The notes under the pieces are model-generated. The model was not told the DNA's origin and did not search any database. It saw nothing but the letters and a program-made list of their open reading frames with translations. The position numbers were made by a program, and so were the translations under genes. A stretch of DNA of 64,000 bases. It comes from Acetobacteraceae bacterium (lineage in GTDB: Bacteria; Pseudomonadota; Alphaproteobacteria; Acetobacterales; Acetobacteraceae). The stretch covers positions 1-64,000 of the forward strand of contig PLSD01000001.1 in assembly GCA_003164135.1 (NCBI GenBank), given 5' to 3'. Of the stretch, positions 17,288-25,839 are shown piece by piece; positions within the stretch are counted from its first letter, which is position 1, and the number at the start of each line of letters is the position of its first letter.

Positions 17288-18097
17288 ATGGAATTTCGTC
17301 CATTTTGGTTTCGAACGATAGGGCACGGGCCGCTCATCTTTCGCGCGGCAATACTGCTTTTTCCGTTTGCACCTGGTTGGGCATTTGCCCAGGTCTCAGC
17401 GACATTAAATGGGGCGCCCGTCCAAGTTACCCCCTATCTGCCAGAGCCGGGTGTGCCTACCATCGCGATCCCGCAAGGTACGTTGAACACCGTTCCAACC
17501 GGCTCAGGTACTGGGGCCGGCGGAGCTTCCGGTTCATCCGGCAGTGACGCGCTCGATACGCTGCTCGCCCAAAGCTGGGGATCGTCCGCAATCGCCAATG
17601 CTGAGGCCCTGGGGCTCAATCCATCTGCACTTGCGGCAACCTGCGTCATCGAGAGCGGTTGTGGAGCTAATCTCGGAAGTGGTAGTGGAGCTCAAGGAGA
17701 CTTCCAAATGTATCCCGCAGCTTTCCAGGAGGGGTTGCAAACTGCGCTGGCGGCTGATCCTTCTTTGGCGTCGGAAATTGTGCAGGGCGATGCAGGCATG
17801 AATGACCCAACCACAGAAGCTATTGCCGCATCGGGATATTTGATGCAGGCCAACACTGCCCTGGAGAGTGCGGGTATTTCTGATCCCACGGTTCTTGATG
17901 CGCGGAGTTACTACAATTACGGTCCAACCGCCGGTACCCAGATCGCTCAAGCATCCGACGGCGACTTGATGAGCGAGTACGTAAGTTCGACGGCCATGCA
18001 AGCTAACAATATTCCCTCAAACGAAACTGTGGGTCAGTGGAAATCGTCGGTGTCGTCGATCGTAGGTAACGCGGCCAACCAGTCTGTCTTGTCGTAA
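17288..18097 (+). CDS. lytic-transglycosylase-like exported protein
   Basis: A 269-residue protein with a signal peptide (around FRAAILLFPFAPGWAFAQV), a Gly/Ser-rich linker (GSGTGAGGASGSSGSD) and a C-terminal domain with LNPSALAATCVIESGCGANL, GDFQMYPAAFQEGL and a YYNYGPTAGTQ segment. The order 'ALA-x-x-x-x-ESGC', 'G-x-FQM' and 'YNYGP' matches SLT-type lytic transglycosylases; the Glu in VIESG would be catalytic. Such enzymes open peptidoglycan for secretion channels (VirB1-like). ATG 17288 is used because it is followed at once by the signal peptide and preceded by GAGAGGGG. Confidence 0.65.
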   Translation: MEFRPFWFRTIGHGPLIFRAAILLFPFAPGWAFAQVSATLNGAPVQVTPYLPEPGVPTIAIPQGTLNTVPTGSGTGAGGASGSSGSDALDTLLAQSWGSSAIANAEALGLNPSALAATCVIESGCGANLGSGSGAQGDFQMYPAAFQEGLQTALAADPSLASEIVQGDAGMNDPTTEAIAASGYLMQANTALESAGISDPTVLDARSYYNYGPTAGTQIAQASDGDLMSEYVSSTAMQANNIPSNETVGQWKSSVSSIVGNAANQSVLS

Positions 18098-18109
18098 AGG
18101 AGAATGAGC

Positions 18110-18523
18110 ATGAAGTTACAATTTAATCTTGGGGCGTTTACCCTCGCAGCGTTTACATTTGTCGTGACGATAACACTTGGTCCCTCAATCGCTAGCGCAC
18201 TTACTGCTGTTCAACCCGCGCCGGGGCTGGCGTGCATGTCGCTGGACAGTCAGGCGTTGCAGACAATGCAACAGAGCGACTTGCCCCCTGTTCTCGCAGC
18301 ACCCAACCCTTCGGCGGCGCGCCTTGGCTACCCGAGCGCAATTGTCTTCGTTAAATGGCCTCTCGTGCAACAAAGTGGTTATACGGAGATGGAGCGGCTC
18401 AACGGCCAAACAGGCTGGATTGCCACAGACCACCTTACAACATGGTACCCTCTCAATGGTGGAAATGCCAAGTGCGTCCCGTCGATTATGTCAGATGGAC
18501 AACTAGGCACGTCGATTCATTGA
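18110..18523 (+). CDS. exported SH3-like protein
   Basis: A 137-residue protein with a signal peptide (around FTLAAFTFVVTITLGPSIASA) and a small domain ending GYTEMERLNGQTGWIATDHL, typical of bacterial SH3-like folds that bind cell-wall peptides. ATG 18110 has AAGGAG 7 bases upstream, so it fits better than ATG 18104. It follows the transglycosylase-like gene by 12 nt and probably acts with it in the periplasm. A similar SH3-like lipoprotein is encoded at 19806-20249. Confidence 0.55.
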   Translation: MKLQFNLGAFTLAAFTFVVTITLGPSIASALTAVQPAPGLACMSLDSQALQTMQQSDLPPVLAAPNPSAARLGYPSAIVFVKWPLVQQSGYTEMERLNGQTGWIATDHLTTWYPLNGGNAKCVPSIMSDGQLGTSIH

Positions 18524-18526
18524 TCC

Positions 18527-18552
18527 CTACGCGCTGGCCGGTCAGCGTGTAG
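18527..18552 (+). terminator. hairpin after the 18110 gene
   Basis: CTACGCGCTG and CAGCGTGTAG form a 10-bp stem with one G-T pair and a 6-base loop, four bases after the stop codon. No T-run follows, so it would be an imperfect or bidirectional terminator, or an mRNA-stabilising hairpin. Confidence 0.35.
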
Positions 18553-18577
18553 GTTTAGGGACTTTTGGGGTATTCCC

Positions 18578-19693
18578 ATGTCGCAAATGTTTTCAGTTAT
18601 CATTTCAATCGTCGGCCTCTTCTTCCTCGCGAATTCTCTAATTCTTGTCCACGAGTTTGGGCATTATGCCGTGGCCAGGATTGCCGGCGTAACAGCGCGC
18701 CGGTTCGCCCTGGGTTTTGGCCCGCGCGTTGTTGAGTGGACTGACCGGCGGGGCACCGTCTGGAGTTTTTCGCTACTTCCTATGGGCGGGTACGTTTCCT
18801 TTCCGGGTGAACACGACGCCAATGAAAAAGGCGGTTATCTAAACCAGCCGCCCCTTGCACGGATGGCCATCATCGCAGCTGGCCCTCTTGCAAATATTTT
18901 TGTTGCGATTACCATCTATGCCGGGATTTTCATGATGCAGGGAATGCCGATTTTTCTGCCCATCGCCAGCTCGGTCATTCCAGGCTCCCCGGCCGCCCGC
19001 GCGGGATTTTATGCCGGCGATCGCATAATTGGCGTAAACAACATTGCGGTCTCTAGCTTCGATACGCTCAGGCCTATTTTGGAGGGTAATCCCGGAAAAT
19101 CTATGGAATTCAGCGTCAACCGGCATGGCACAATCCTGGTTCTTTCGGCCGCCCTAACCAGTGAGCCGGCGGGCGGCCGGGAAGTGGGCTATCTCGGCAT
19201 TTGGAGCAACGTCGCCTCTCGCGAAAAAATGGGTCCTGGTCGGGCCATTTTCACTGCATCGGAGCGGACCTGGCAAGTTATAACGCAAACCTTCCAAGGA
19301 ATTAGCCGCGCGCTCACCACCGGCCAGGGCGCCGGGAATTTCCGGGGCGTTATTGGGGTCGCGCACCTGGCAGGCCAAGCCGCGGAAGCCGGCGGAGACA
19401 CGCTTCTTACATTGATGGCAGTGTTGTCGATCAACCTGGCGCTGATGAACCTCCTACCGATCCCCGTTTTGGACGGCGGCGCATTTCTGTTCTGCTTCTT
19501 TGAGTGGGTACGTGGCCGGCCAGCGCCCGACCGCTTCCAGGATTTCGCAACCCGCGGCGGCGTTGCCATAATCATGGCCCTTTTCCTTTACACGACCGCT
19601 CACGATCTGGCGGGGCTGGGTGTTTTCGACTGGCTCCCAGGTATTGCACATGCGGCAACGGGAGCACATGGAGCACATATCGTACCGAATTGA
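18578..19693 (+). CDS. M50 site-2 protease, RseP-like
   Basis: A 371-residue membrane metalloprotease. The zinc motif HEFGH (residues 25-29) lies in the first helix, a GGYVSFPGE segment follows, a PDZ-like region (about 130-210, AGFYAGDRIIGVNNIAV) comes next, and the third ligand is in NLLPIPVLDGGAF. The family cleaves transmembrane anti-sigma factors or leftover signal peptides. A plasmid copy beside secretion genes is unusual: it could clear signal peptides of the many exported transfer proteins or release a regulator. No transfer box precedes it. Confidence 0.85.
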   Translation: MSQMFSVIISIVGLFFLANSLILVHEFGHYAVARIAGVTARRFALGFGPRVVEWTDRRGTVWSFSLLPMGGYVSFPGEHDANEKGGYLNQPPLARMAIIAAGPLANIFVAITIYAGIFMMQGMPIFLPIASSVIPGSPAARAGFYAGDRIIGVNNIAVSSFDTLRPILEGNPGKSMEFSVNRHGTILVLSAALTSEPAGGREVGYLGIWSNVASREKMGPGRAIFTASERTWQVITQTFQGISRALTTGQGAGNFRGVIGVAHLAGQAAEAGGDTLLTLMAVLSINLALMNLLPIPVLDGGAFLFCFFEWVRGRPAPDRFQDFATRGGVAIIMALFLYTTAHDLAGLGVFDWLPGIAHAATGAHGAHIVPN

Positions 19694-19805
19694 ACGAACT
19701 TATAGGACATTTAGACGGGTTGGCAGGTAATTCTGGCTTTATCGCAGCGATTGTATATCGCATGTCCCTCTTCGATCATCTCGCGCAGTTCACCGAGGCA
19801 GCGGA

Positions 19806-20249
19806 CTAAAACGAGCCGTGAACGAATTGATAATCGAACACAATCCGCCCCTGGGCATCCTGATGCACATGGCACCATTGGCCCGGATTCACCTGCTCAT
19901 ATGATTCCTCATGCGGATTATCAAGCCAGGCGAACTCGCCAGTATGGGTGACCACCAAAAGCCAGTCGCCACGCCTGTTGCCCATTGTGGCGACAGGCGC
20001 GGTCGTGATCCCAAGGCGTGGGTAGCCAAGTGGATCGCCCGGAATACCGAACAGCGTGATGGCGGCAGGGGTCCCAACACAGTGAAACGGCGTATTCGGC
20101 GGCGGATTATAGACCGGTACAACCGAGCCTATCGTTGTGTATTCGGGCGCTACGGACACCGGTTGATTTGTTGGAACCATGGTGCAGCCGGCAAGCCCGA
20201 AAAGGGCCGCCGCTGCGATCGCCACTAGCCGCGTTCCTTCATTTTTCAT
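19806..20249 (-). CDS. SH3-like lipoprotein
   Basis: A 147-residue lipoprotein (MKNEGTRLVAIAAAALFGLAGC, lipobox LAGC) whose C-terminal part contains NRRGDWLLVVTHTGEFAWLD, an SH3-like pattern. ATG 20249 overlaps the icmV stop as ATGA. It is the last gene of the operon that starts with the DsbC-like gene at 21875 and may be an outer-membrane, wall-binding component of the transfer channel. Confidence 0.55.
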   Translation of the reverse strand: MKNEGTRLVAIAAAALFGLAGCTMVPTNQPVSVAPEYTTIGSVVPVYNPPPNTPFHCVGTPAAITLFGIPGDPLGYPRLGITTAPVATMGNRRGDWLLVVTHTGEFAWLDNPHEESYEQVNPGQWCHVHQDAQGRIVFDYQFVHGSF

Positions 20250-20827
20250 CGTGGGAAAAACCCCTCCTCGGTTGACAGAAACTCGCGCCAGCCAGCAGAG
20301 CGTCGAACCCTGATTTGAAAATTCAACAGCGCGTTGTAAAAGGCCACCAGCAAAAATAGGCTGAGGAAAGGCAGGAACTCCCAAACCATCATCACGCGAG
20401 CGAATGTGTAAGGCTCATCGATTGCTGAATGAACCCAGAAGATGACGCCGAGAAGAGCAACAAACAACGCTCCATAGGATATCGTGAATGTCATGCGACG
20501 GCGTTGCTCCAGACGTTGCTCCAGAGCTTGCGCTGACATGCCGTAGGAGAACGCAGTGGCGGCAAGATCAAAGCCACCGGCTTCATCGACCTTGAAGCGG
20601 CTATCGCGTTGCGGGGCACTTCTTGTCTGCTGCCAGAGCTTACCAATCAGACCCGCGCCAGATCTGACGCTCTTTCGGCCGAACCAATCCGCAGGGCCGC
20701 CTGCCAGCCACCCAATGCGCCGCATCGTGCGGCCGATGAAGGAGCGCTTCCGCTTGGCCGGCTTGCTGTCTGGTTGCCCCTTGGCGGTTTGGTCGTTGGT
20801 AACGCCTTGGTTCTCTTGGGCGTCCAT
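20246..20827 (-). CDS. icmV: IcmV/TraX-like membrane protein
   Basis: A 193-residue protein with a basic N-terminus, a conserved lead-in (FDLAATAFSYGMSAQALEQR) and two close membrane helices (ISYGALFVALLGVIFWV and FLPFLSLFLLVAFYNALLNF) followed by QIRVRRSAGWREFL. IcmV and IncI TraX show the same 'F-x-x-A-x-x-x-x-xLS-x-x-x-L' helix, paired helices and 'FQI-x-x-R' end. ATG 20827 has GGAG 9 bases upstream and avoids overlap with the preceding gene. In Legionella icmV lies next to dotA; here it is on the other strand, 4.7 kb away. Confidence 0.6.
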   Translation of the reverse strand: MDAQENQGVTNDQTAKGQPDSKPAKRKRSFIGRTMRRIGWLAGGPADWFGRKSVRSGAGLIGKLWQQTRSAPQRDSRFKVDEAGGFDLAATAFSYGMSAQALEQRLEQRRRMTFTISYGALFVALLGVIFWVHSAIDEPYTFARVMMVWEFLPFLSLFLLVAFYNALLNFQIRVRRSAGWREFLSTEEGFFPR

Positions 20828-20831
20828 CCGT

Positions 20832-21875
20832 TCAGCTCCCAATCGCATCAACAAAAGCTTGAACATTCTGCGGGACACCGACAAGCTGCCCCTCAGTTCC
20901 GTCCAGCTTGCGCCATACAAATGTGGGCGTGGCCTTCAAACCGATCGCTTGCGCGATCAGCATGTTCTGCTTCAGATTGTCCTGAGCCTGGCCCGAGGGT
21001 TGATTGCCTTCGCTGCCAGATTGCCATGCACCGACGATTTGATCCGGCGGATCGCTTAATAGAGCCATCGCGCTTTTTGTGCTCTGACCGCCATCTTCGC
21101 CATCCAAGATCGTCAATGGAATGACGGAAATTTCGATCTGGTTTTGCTCCGCGAAAGGCTTTAGCATCTGAAATGCACGGATGGAGTAGATGCATTGCGG
21201 GTCGATCAGCATATATAAATGTTTCGCGGGATTGTTGCCGATCGTCCCGAAAGTCGCGTTCTGAACCAATGGCAATACCGCCGCGGGCGCTGCTTGCGGA
21301 CCATCTGGCCCGTTGACTTCGACAGTTGGGATGGCCCCAGGAATATTGGCAACCTCCGTTTTGGTGATGTTTTTCCCGGCGGCATCCCACAACACGCCAG
21401 GAATCACCCGCTGATTATCCGGTGTTGCGTAGAAGACCTGGAACATCGAACCGCTTCGAACGAAATAGCCTTCCAGGCCATGAACCGACCCGATATCGGT
21501 GATATTGCCGGCGGCAACCGTTTTGAGTTGCGCTAACGTCATCTCGATTGGAACCCCTGACACCGCCGCATTTCCATCCGGGGCCACGTCGAAGAGCATG
21601 AATTGATTGCCGCTCCGGGCGGCGATCTGGTGCATGCCGTCTGCCGTACCGAGATCGGTAATTGTGGCGCCCGCGCTTGCGATGTGCATAACGAACGGAG
21701 TGCCCGTCAACGAGGCTGGGGGCGAAGTTGGCGTGACGGGCGCAAGCGATGGAGCCCCCGGCACCCGCGGTGTGTTGCTTGTAAACGCTATCGGCCCGGC
21801 CGTGGCGCAATGAGGATTGGCTGCAGCAACAGCCGGAAAGAAAACAACGGATGCGAGGCTGAGTAGAAGGGAACG
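20832..21875 (-). CDS. DsbC/DsbG-like exported thioredoxin-fold protein with a single active-site cysteine
   Basis: A 347-residue protein with a signal peptide (MRSLLLSLASVVFFPAVAAA) and a C-terminal thioredoxin-like domain: LYMLIDPQCIYSIRAFQMLK, then a helical insert and ATPTFVWRKLDG with the cis-proline typical of the fold. The place of the CxxC motif reads C-I-Y-S, so only one active-site cysteine remains; it might isomerise or hold disulfides rather than oxidise. Two earlier segments (DLGTADGMHQIAARSGNQFM and DIGSVHGLEGYFVRSGSMFQ) look like an internal repeat. Box 44 nt upstream of ATG 21875; first gene of the icmV operon. Confidence 0.65.
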   Translation of the reverse strand, partial: RSLLLSLASVVFFPAVAAANPHCATAGPIAFTSNTPRVPGAPSLAPVTPTSPPASLTGTPFVMHIASAGATITDLGTADGMHQIAARSGNQFMLFDVAPDGNAAVSGVPIEMTLAQLKTVAAGNITDIGSVHGLEGYFVRSGSMFQVFYATPDNQRVIPGVLWDAAGKNITKTEVANIPGAIPTVEVNGPDGPQAAPAAVLPLVQNATFGTIGNNPAKHLYMLIDPQCIYSIRAFQMLKPFAEQNQIEISVIPLTILDGEDGGQSTKSAMALLSDPPDQIVGAWQSGSEGNQPSGQAQDNLKQNMLIAQAIGLKATPTFVWRKLDGTEGQLVGVPQNVQAFVDAIGS

Positions 21876-21919
21876 CATGGCTAACTCCTCTGTGATGGAG
21901 AGGAGCATCCGCTCTACAA

Positions 21920-21929
21920 ATGCGAATGG
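21920..21929 (-). promoter_or_regulatory. CCATTCGCAT box upstream of the DsbC-like gene
   Basis: Perfect sense-orientation copy, 44 nt before the start at 21875. Confidence 0.6.
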
Positions 21930-21935
21930 CAGGGT

Positions 21936-22427
21936 TTAATGATTAAAAATCCCGAACATATTGTGGAGATTAGATCGCCAACTCCTTTTATCCTCGGCGC
22001 CCTTCGTCACATTGACGCCGGGCAAAGCGGTGATCGAGTGGGAGAATTTATCGCTGCAATTCCCAAGAAAAAGCGAATTGTAGTTTTCAATGAGATTCAA
22101 CGAAAATTCTACAACCATTTCGTCCTCTCCCGCTTTCCAGCGCACCATTTCTCGCAAAACTTTACCTTTTTCGATCAGGCTGGGTATTCCCGTTGGTGTG
22201 AGAGTCTTGATGGTGACAAGTATTTTATCGCGCTGCACAGCCAGGCGCCAATGGTCTTCCGCACACTGAGATGTGGATTCCGATAAAGCTCCCTCCGGAT
22301 TGGCCTCGGTCCAAATCTTGTTGATTCGGAAAAACTCTTCGCAAGCTTCTAGGAGCGGATCGTTACCAGCCGAGGGCTTCCTCTCCTTTACGGCATCGCC
22401 ATGGACCACGTTTTGATTTAGATCCAT
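21936..22427 (-). CDS. hypothetical protein
   Basis: A 163-residue soluble protein with no family I recognise. It has an acidic helical N-terminal half (DPLLEACEEFFRINKIWTEA) and a more mixed C-terminal half. The start at 22427 has GGAGG 8 bases upstream. It ends seven bases before the box of the DsbC-like operon. It is lower in GC than the transfer genes and followed upstream by an AT-rich gap, so it may be a later insertion. Confidence 0.5.
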   Translation of the reverse strand: MDLNQNVVHGDAVKERKPSAGNDPLLEACEEFFRINKIWTEANPEGALSESTSQCAEDHWRLAVQRDKILVTIKTLTPTGIPSLIEKGKVLREMVRWKAGEDEMVVEFSLNLIENYNSLFLGNCSDKFSHSITALPGVNVTKGAEDKRSWRSNLHNMFGIFNH

Positions 22428-23155
22428 CCTTCATGCCTCCGACCCCGGTTAGCGATCCCACGTCGATGGTGGCTCGTGGTTGGTTCCGAATTCCCCGTCC
22501 AAACAGGTGAGACCACAAATACCATGACGCTGACCAAAATTAAGTTTAATCCACAGCCGAGCTAAAACGATGCCAGTCCGATATAGTTTACCGCCGCATA
22601 AGTCTATTTGATTTTATCTTATTTTGATTTTTTCTTATCAAGTGCATTAAATGCGTGCCCACGAGATCAACCTCTACCGATTCATGGAGAGCGCTCGCAT
22701 TGTAGGAGGCCATTGATAGCAGCCAAATGAGGACGCGGGAATCTTTTTTTCCCAGGGCAGTCGAGCATTTACGTTTCTTAATCTAATGCGGATACATCGC
22801 TGTCTTTTATGACAGTTTAGTGTCGACAAGCTGAGAAGGTTGCTATATCGCGCGGAAAGTCTCACTCCAAAATTGTCGCGGTTGTTGGGAGGCGTAGAGT
22901 TTTTTTATGCATATTTCCGGTTTGCAAAAATTTCCTTTCCATCTCTGCGTATAAATTAGGCACAGATTCATTGTAGTTCTCAATAATTCTTCATAATAAA
23001 ATGTAAATTACTTGGCCACTGAGGACGTTGTCGTGTTCGTTTGTGGTTACAAATAATTTAATACCGAAATCGAATCGTAGCATTCCCTTCGCTTACATAA
23101 TATTTGTCGATAATTTAGGCGCAGATGAACAATCGGCGCTGTGCTTTTAGGCGAT
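22428..23155. other. AT-rich gene-free stretch
   Basis: About 730 bases with no convincing gene. The only open frame (22674-22865, minus, 63 codons) has no plausible ribosome site and unusual composition. The stretch is far richer in A/T than the rest, with runs such as ATTTTATCTTATTTTGATTT near 22611. I see no iterons, clear repeats or RNA gene; it could contain promoters or an insertion scar. Confidence 0.4.
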
Positions 23156-24844
23156 TTAGTGCAAACCATATCGCGGTTCTAAATTTGCAGCGTCAACAAC
23201 ACGCCAGTTCCTTAAGATCACATCGATCTTTTCGAACACCGCTTTCACATCCTGCAACTCACGTTCAAGCCGTTCCCCATTTGATAAATGGGCGTGAGAT
23301 AATTCTCCGGATAGCAAACGTGCCCCCGCCGAAATCCGTAATGCCCCGTATGGTTTAGCTCCATTTTTGTTCGGCAGTGAAATCGGCTGACCAATATGGC
23401 ATATTCTCGATGCGGCTAGCCGCTCATGTGGCAGAATCCCAGATAGGTCCGTGTTCAGCCAACGATAAAGCGCGTGCATTTTCTCAAATTCCAGAAAATG
23501 CTGACCAGACTGCGGATCGATAATAGCAAATACGAAAATGGATATCATCCGCTCCCATGCTTCTTCGCGGATATCACGGATCGGTTGCGGTGTGGGCAAT
23601 AATGCAAAACGCGGCCGCGCTGAAATGGCCGCTCTCGCCGTTTGCCCGAAACTTTCGAGAATTTCGGCACGGTTCTCAGCCGGGACTTCGAAAAAGGCCT
23701 GCATCTCGGCAAGAGCTGCATGCCAGCGCAGAGCCAGGCCAATATTGCCGCCGGGCTGAAGCATGGTTGCGGCTGGGCAGCCAGGGAAGAAATCATCTTG
23801 CGAAAAATAGGCATTTAGGCCAGCAGGAATTTTATTCCTGACGAGACGCCGTGCGATCCTGCTTGGAATTAGCACCGCACCAGAGAATGGAGGTCCAGTA
23901 AAAAACTTCGATCCGGTGATCAGCACGGCGGCATCCAGTGCAAGGTATCGAGCGATCGAGGACGGAGATAGCCTTGTCTGGCAAGCATCGACGACGATAT
24001 CGAATTTGCTTCCATATCTCCGGCGCAGCTCACCAAGAAGACTTGGCCGGGGCGCCAGTATTCCCGTTTTTGAGAGGTCAAGCGCATGAAGGAGAACGCG
24101 TTCTCCGCGCTCTATGGCGCCTTTCACGGCATCGCGGATGTCCGCCTCGATCCCGTCAATGGGTTTCAGTTGTGCGTCACCGTTCCGAACGGCGATGGTG
24201 CAAAGCCTTGTGTCTGGCCGGAAGCCGTCGATCAAGGTTCCGGGCTCCACCTTTGCTCCCAACGCGGTATCAACTGCAAAGTGAAGTCCGCGGGCGGCGA
24301 GGGGCACACCCCGGCCGGTTTCTTCCGGCGCGATCAGAATATTGCAGATCGGCGCGTCCTCATTGCCGCCGATATGGGTCAGCGCCAGCGCCAGGAGCTC
24401 GGCGTCCGTGCCGGAGGCTGAAAGTACGATTTCTGTCCCGGCTTCCAGGCGCAATAGCCGCGCCAATTTCTCGCGCACCTCGCCCAAGCAGGTTTTTATA
24501 GCCGCTCTTTCATCACGCTCAGCCAGCGCCGATCTTCTCGCGCGCAGCCGTGCCGCATCGGCTGCCATATAACCTCGCTCGGAGACAGACGATGCAGTGG
24601 AGGAGGCGAAGGTAATTGCCCAGGGTCTCGGCCGATGGCTACATCCGTACCCATTCAGTAAGGTCTCCGGGTCAGTCCGCAGGCGGATATCGCCCCCGGT
24701 CGCCATCAACGCGTGAGTCGGCAGAGACAAACTCAGACTCTCACCCCGCGTTGGCTGCGTCTTTGTCAGGGAGAAAGGATCGTTTCTCCCGCGCGGACCG
24801 TGCAATTCTGCGCTTCCGGCTTCATGTGCATGCCAAACCACCAT
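23156..24844 (-). CDS. PLP-dependent aminotransferase-fold enzyme (class V-like) under transfer-box control
   Basis: A 562-residue protein with a fold-type I PLP layout: LVLSASGTDAELLALAL-type phosphate-binding region (VLSASGTDAELLALALTHIG near residue 140), the aspartate in FDIVVDACQTRLSPSS, and the probable Schiff-base lysine in ITGSKFFTGPPFSGAVL. Members include cysteine desulfurases and SelA-like enzymes, but the N-terminal 100 residues and the low overall similarity give no substrate. ATG 24844 has GGAGG 6 bases upstream, and a CCATTCGCAA box lies 36 nt before it, so it is probably expressed with the transfer genes. Confidence 0.7.
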   Translation of the reverse strand: MVVWHAHEAGSAELHGPRGRNDPFSLTKTQPTRGESLSLSLPTHALMATGGDIRLRTDPETLLNGYGCSHRPRPWAITFASSTASSVSERGYMAADAARLRARRSALAERDERAAIKTCLGEVREKLARLLRLEAGTEIVLSASGTDAELLALALTHIGGNEDAPICNILIAPEETGRGVPLAARGLHFAVDTALGAKVEPGTLIDGFRPDTRLCTIAVRNGDAQLKPIDGIEADIRDAVKGAIERGERVLLHALDLSKTGILAPRPSLLGELRRRYGSKFDIVVDACQTRLSPSSIARYLALDAAVLITGSKFFTGPPFSGAVLIPSRIARRLVRNKIPAGLNAYFSQDDFFPGCPAATMLQPGGNIGLALRWHAALAEMQAFFEVPAENRAEILESFGQTARAAISARPRFALLPTPQPIRDIREEAWERMISIFVFAIIDPQSGQHFLEFEKMHALYRWLNTDLSGILPHERLAASRICHIGQPISLPNKNGAKPYGALRISAGARLLSGELSHAHLSNGERLERELQDVKAVFEKIDVILRNWRVVDAANLEPRYGLH

Positions 24845-24880
24845 ATCACCCTCCGTTTGTAGGCAGGGTCACACCGTATT

Positions 24881-24890
24881 TTGCGAATGG
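24881..24890 (-). promoter_or_regulatory. CCATTCGCAA box upstream of the PLP enzyme gene
   Basis: Sense-orientation copy, 36 nt before the start at 24844. It is the only copy attached to a gene with no obvious secretion role. Confidence 0.55.
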
Positions 24891-24987
24891 CGACAGATTT
24901 GGGAGAAAATAGCGGACGTCAGGGGGCGAAGAGCCACGCGGGGCTCTGCCGGCTGGCCATGGCCGAGCGGATAAGGCGGTCGGGGCG

Positions 24988-25293
24988 TTAACTCACGGGC
25001 GGGCAGAGTTCGGGGCTGTAGCCACGGCAGATACCATAATCCACATATCCCCTCCTGCGCTTCTTTCGCACCAGCCGTTCGAGGCTTTCCGCCGCCGCCA
25101 CAACATCACTGTGCAGTTCCTCTCGCTGCCTACCACCGGCACCGATCCGGCCCCAATTGCGCATGAGCACGATATTGCCAAACAAATCGACGGTCACCGC
25201 AAGGGCATAAAAGCGGCGCTCGTTATGCTCTGGCCGAATGCGCCTCAGCATTATCGGCTCCGATGAACCCCACAACTTGGCCCCGTTATGCAT
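24988..25293 (-). CDS. WGR-domain protein
   Basis: A 101-residue protein consisting almost entirely of a WGR domain: IRPEHNERRFYALAVTVDLF, then NIVLMRNWGRIGAGGRQREE with the defining W-G-R. The domain is known from PARP enzymes and some bacterial ligase-associated or MolR-like proteins and is thought to bind nucleic acid. Single-domain versions are common on alphaproteobacterial plasmids. ATG 25293 with AAGGA 9 bases upstream is preferred over TTG 25329. Confidence 0.75.
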   Translation of the reverse strand: MHNGAKLWGSSEPIMLRRIRPEHNERRFYALAVTVDLFGNIVLMRNWGRIGAGGRQREELHSDVVAAAESLERLVRKKRRRGYVDYGICRGYSPELCPPVS

Positions 25294-25575
25294 CCATTCT
25301 GTTCCTTTTCGTGGAATTGACAGGTGCAACCGTACGCCGGTTCAACTGGCGTCAGCCGAGTCGATTGGGAATCGCCGCGATTCCCAAATTGCATGGCTTA
25401 CCTGACGTCGAAGCGGTAGATCGGTAACCGCATCATCAGCCAGAATGGCGCTAAATCGCGTCTGTTTCCCCGATGCGGTAAGTTGGCCCGTGTCAGCAGA
25501 AGGAAATTTGCCTATTTTGGCGCCCATTTTTTCGATGCCGAGGCGGCCGTTTTGTGATAAAGCCTTGAGACGGAA

Positions 25576-25839
25576 ATGAACGCGGCGAATTCTGTGATGG
25601 CGATACGTACTACAAACCGGCACGATAACGTCGAACCCTATGCCCGAGCGATCTGCGCGCGGGAGCTTAGCGGTCTGCCAGACACATCGATTGCGACGCT
25701 ATCTGCCCTTGTTGACCGTTTTTGGCCCGTGATCGCCGCCGAGCTCACCGCGGGATTACGCAATGACGACGGTGACCTAATCCCGCATTCCGCGGTTAGC
25801 GGCATTGAAGCGTGGGAGGATTGGCTCGATCGCGCGTGA
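25576..25839 (+). CDS. small plasmid-type hypothetical protein
   Basis: An 87-residue protein, HDNVEPYARAICARELSGLP followed by LSALVDRFWPVIAAELTAGL. The even codon use and the helix-rich content suggest a real gene; a competing minus-strand frame at 25342-25623 looks like a shadow. ATG 25576 is preceded by GAGACGGA. I do not recognise the family. Confidence 0.45.
   Translation: MNAANSVMAIRTTNRHDNVEPYARAICARELSGLPDTSIATLSALVDRFWPVIAAELTAGLRNDDGDLIPHSAVSGIEAWEDWLDRA

Noticed and set aside
22674-22865. 63-codon minus-strand open frame in the AT-rich gap
   Set aside because: No ribosome binding site, atypical Arg/Cys/Leu-rich content and no relation to neighbours.
24949-25015. tRNA-like stretch (GGCCGAGCGGATAAGGCGG) next to the WGR gene
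   Set aside because: Only the D-arm resembles a tRNA. I cannot form a proper acceptor, anticodon and T stem, and the stretch runs into the 3' end of the WGR coding sequence.
25342-25623. 93-codon minus-strand open frame
   Set aside because: It overlaps the more convincing plus-strand gene at 25576, and its composition looks like non-coding sequence read in frame.
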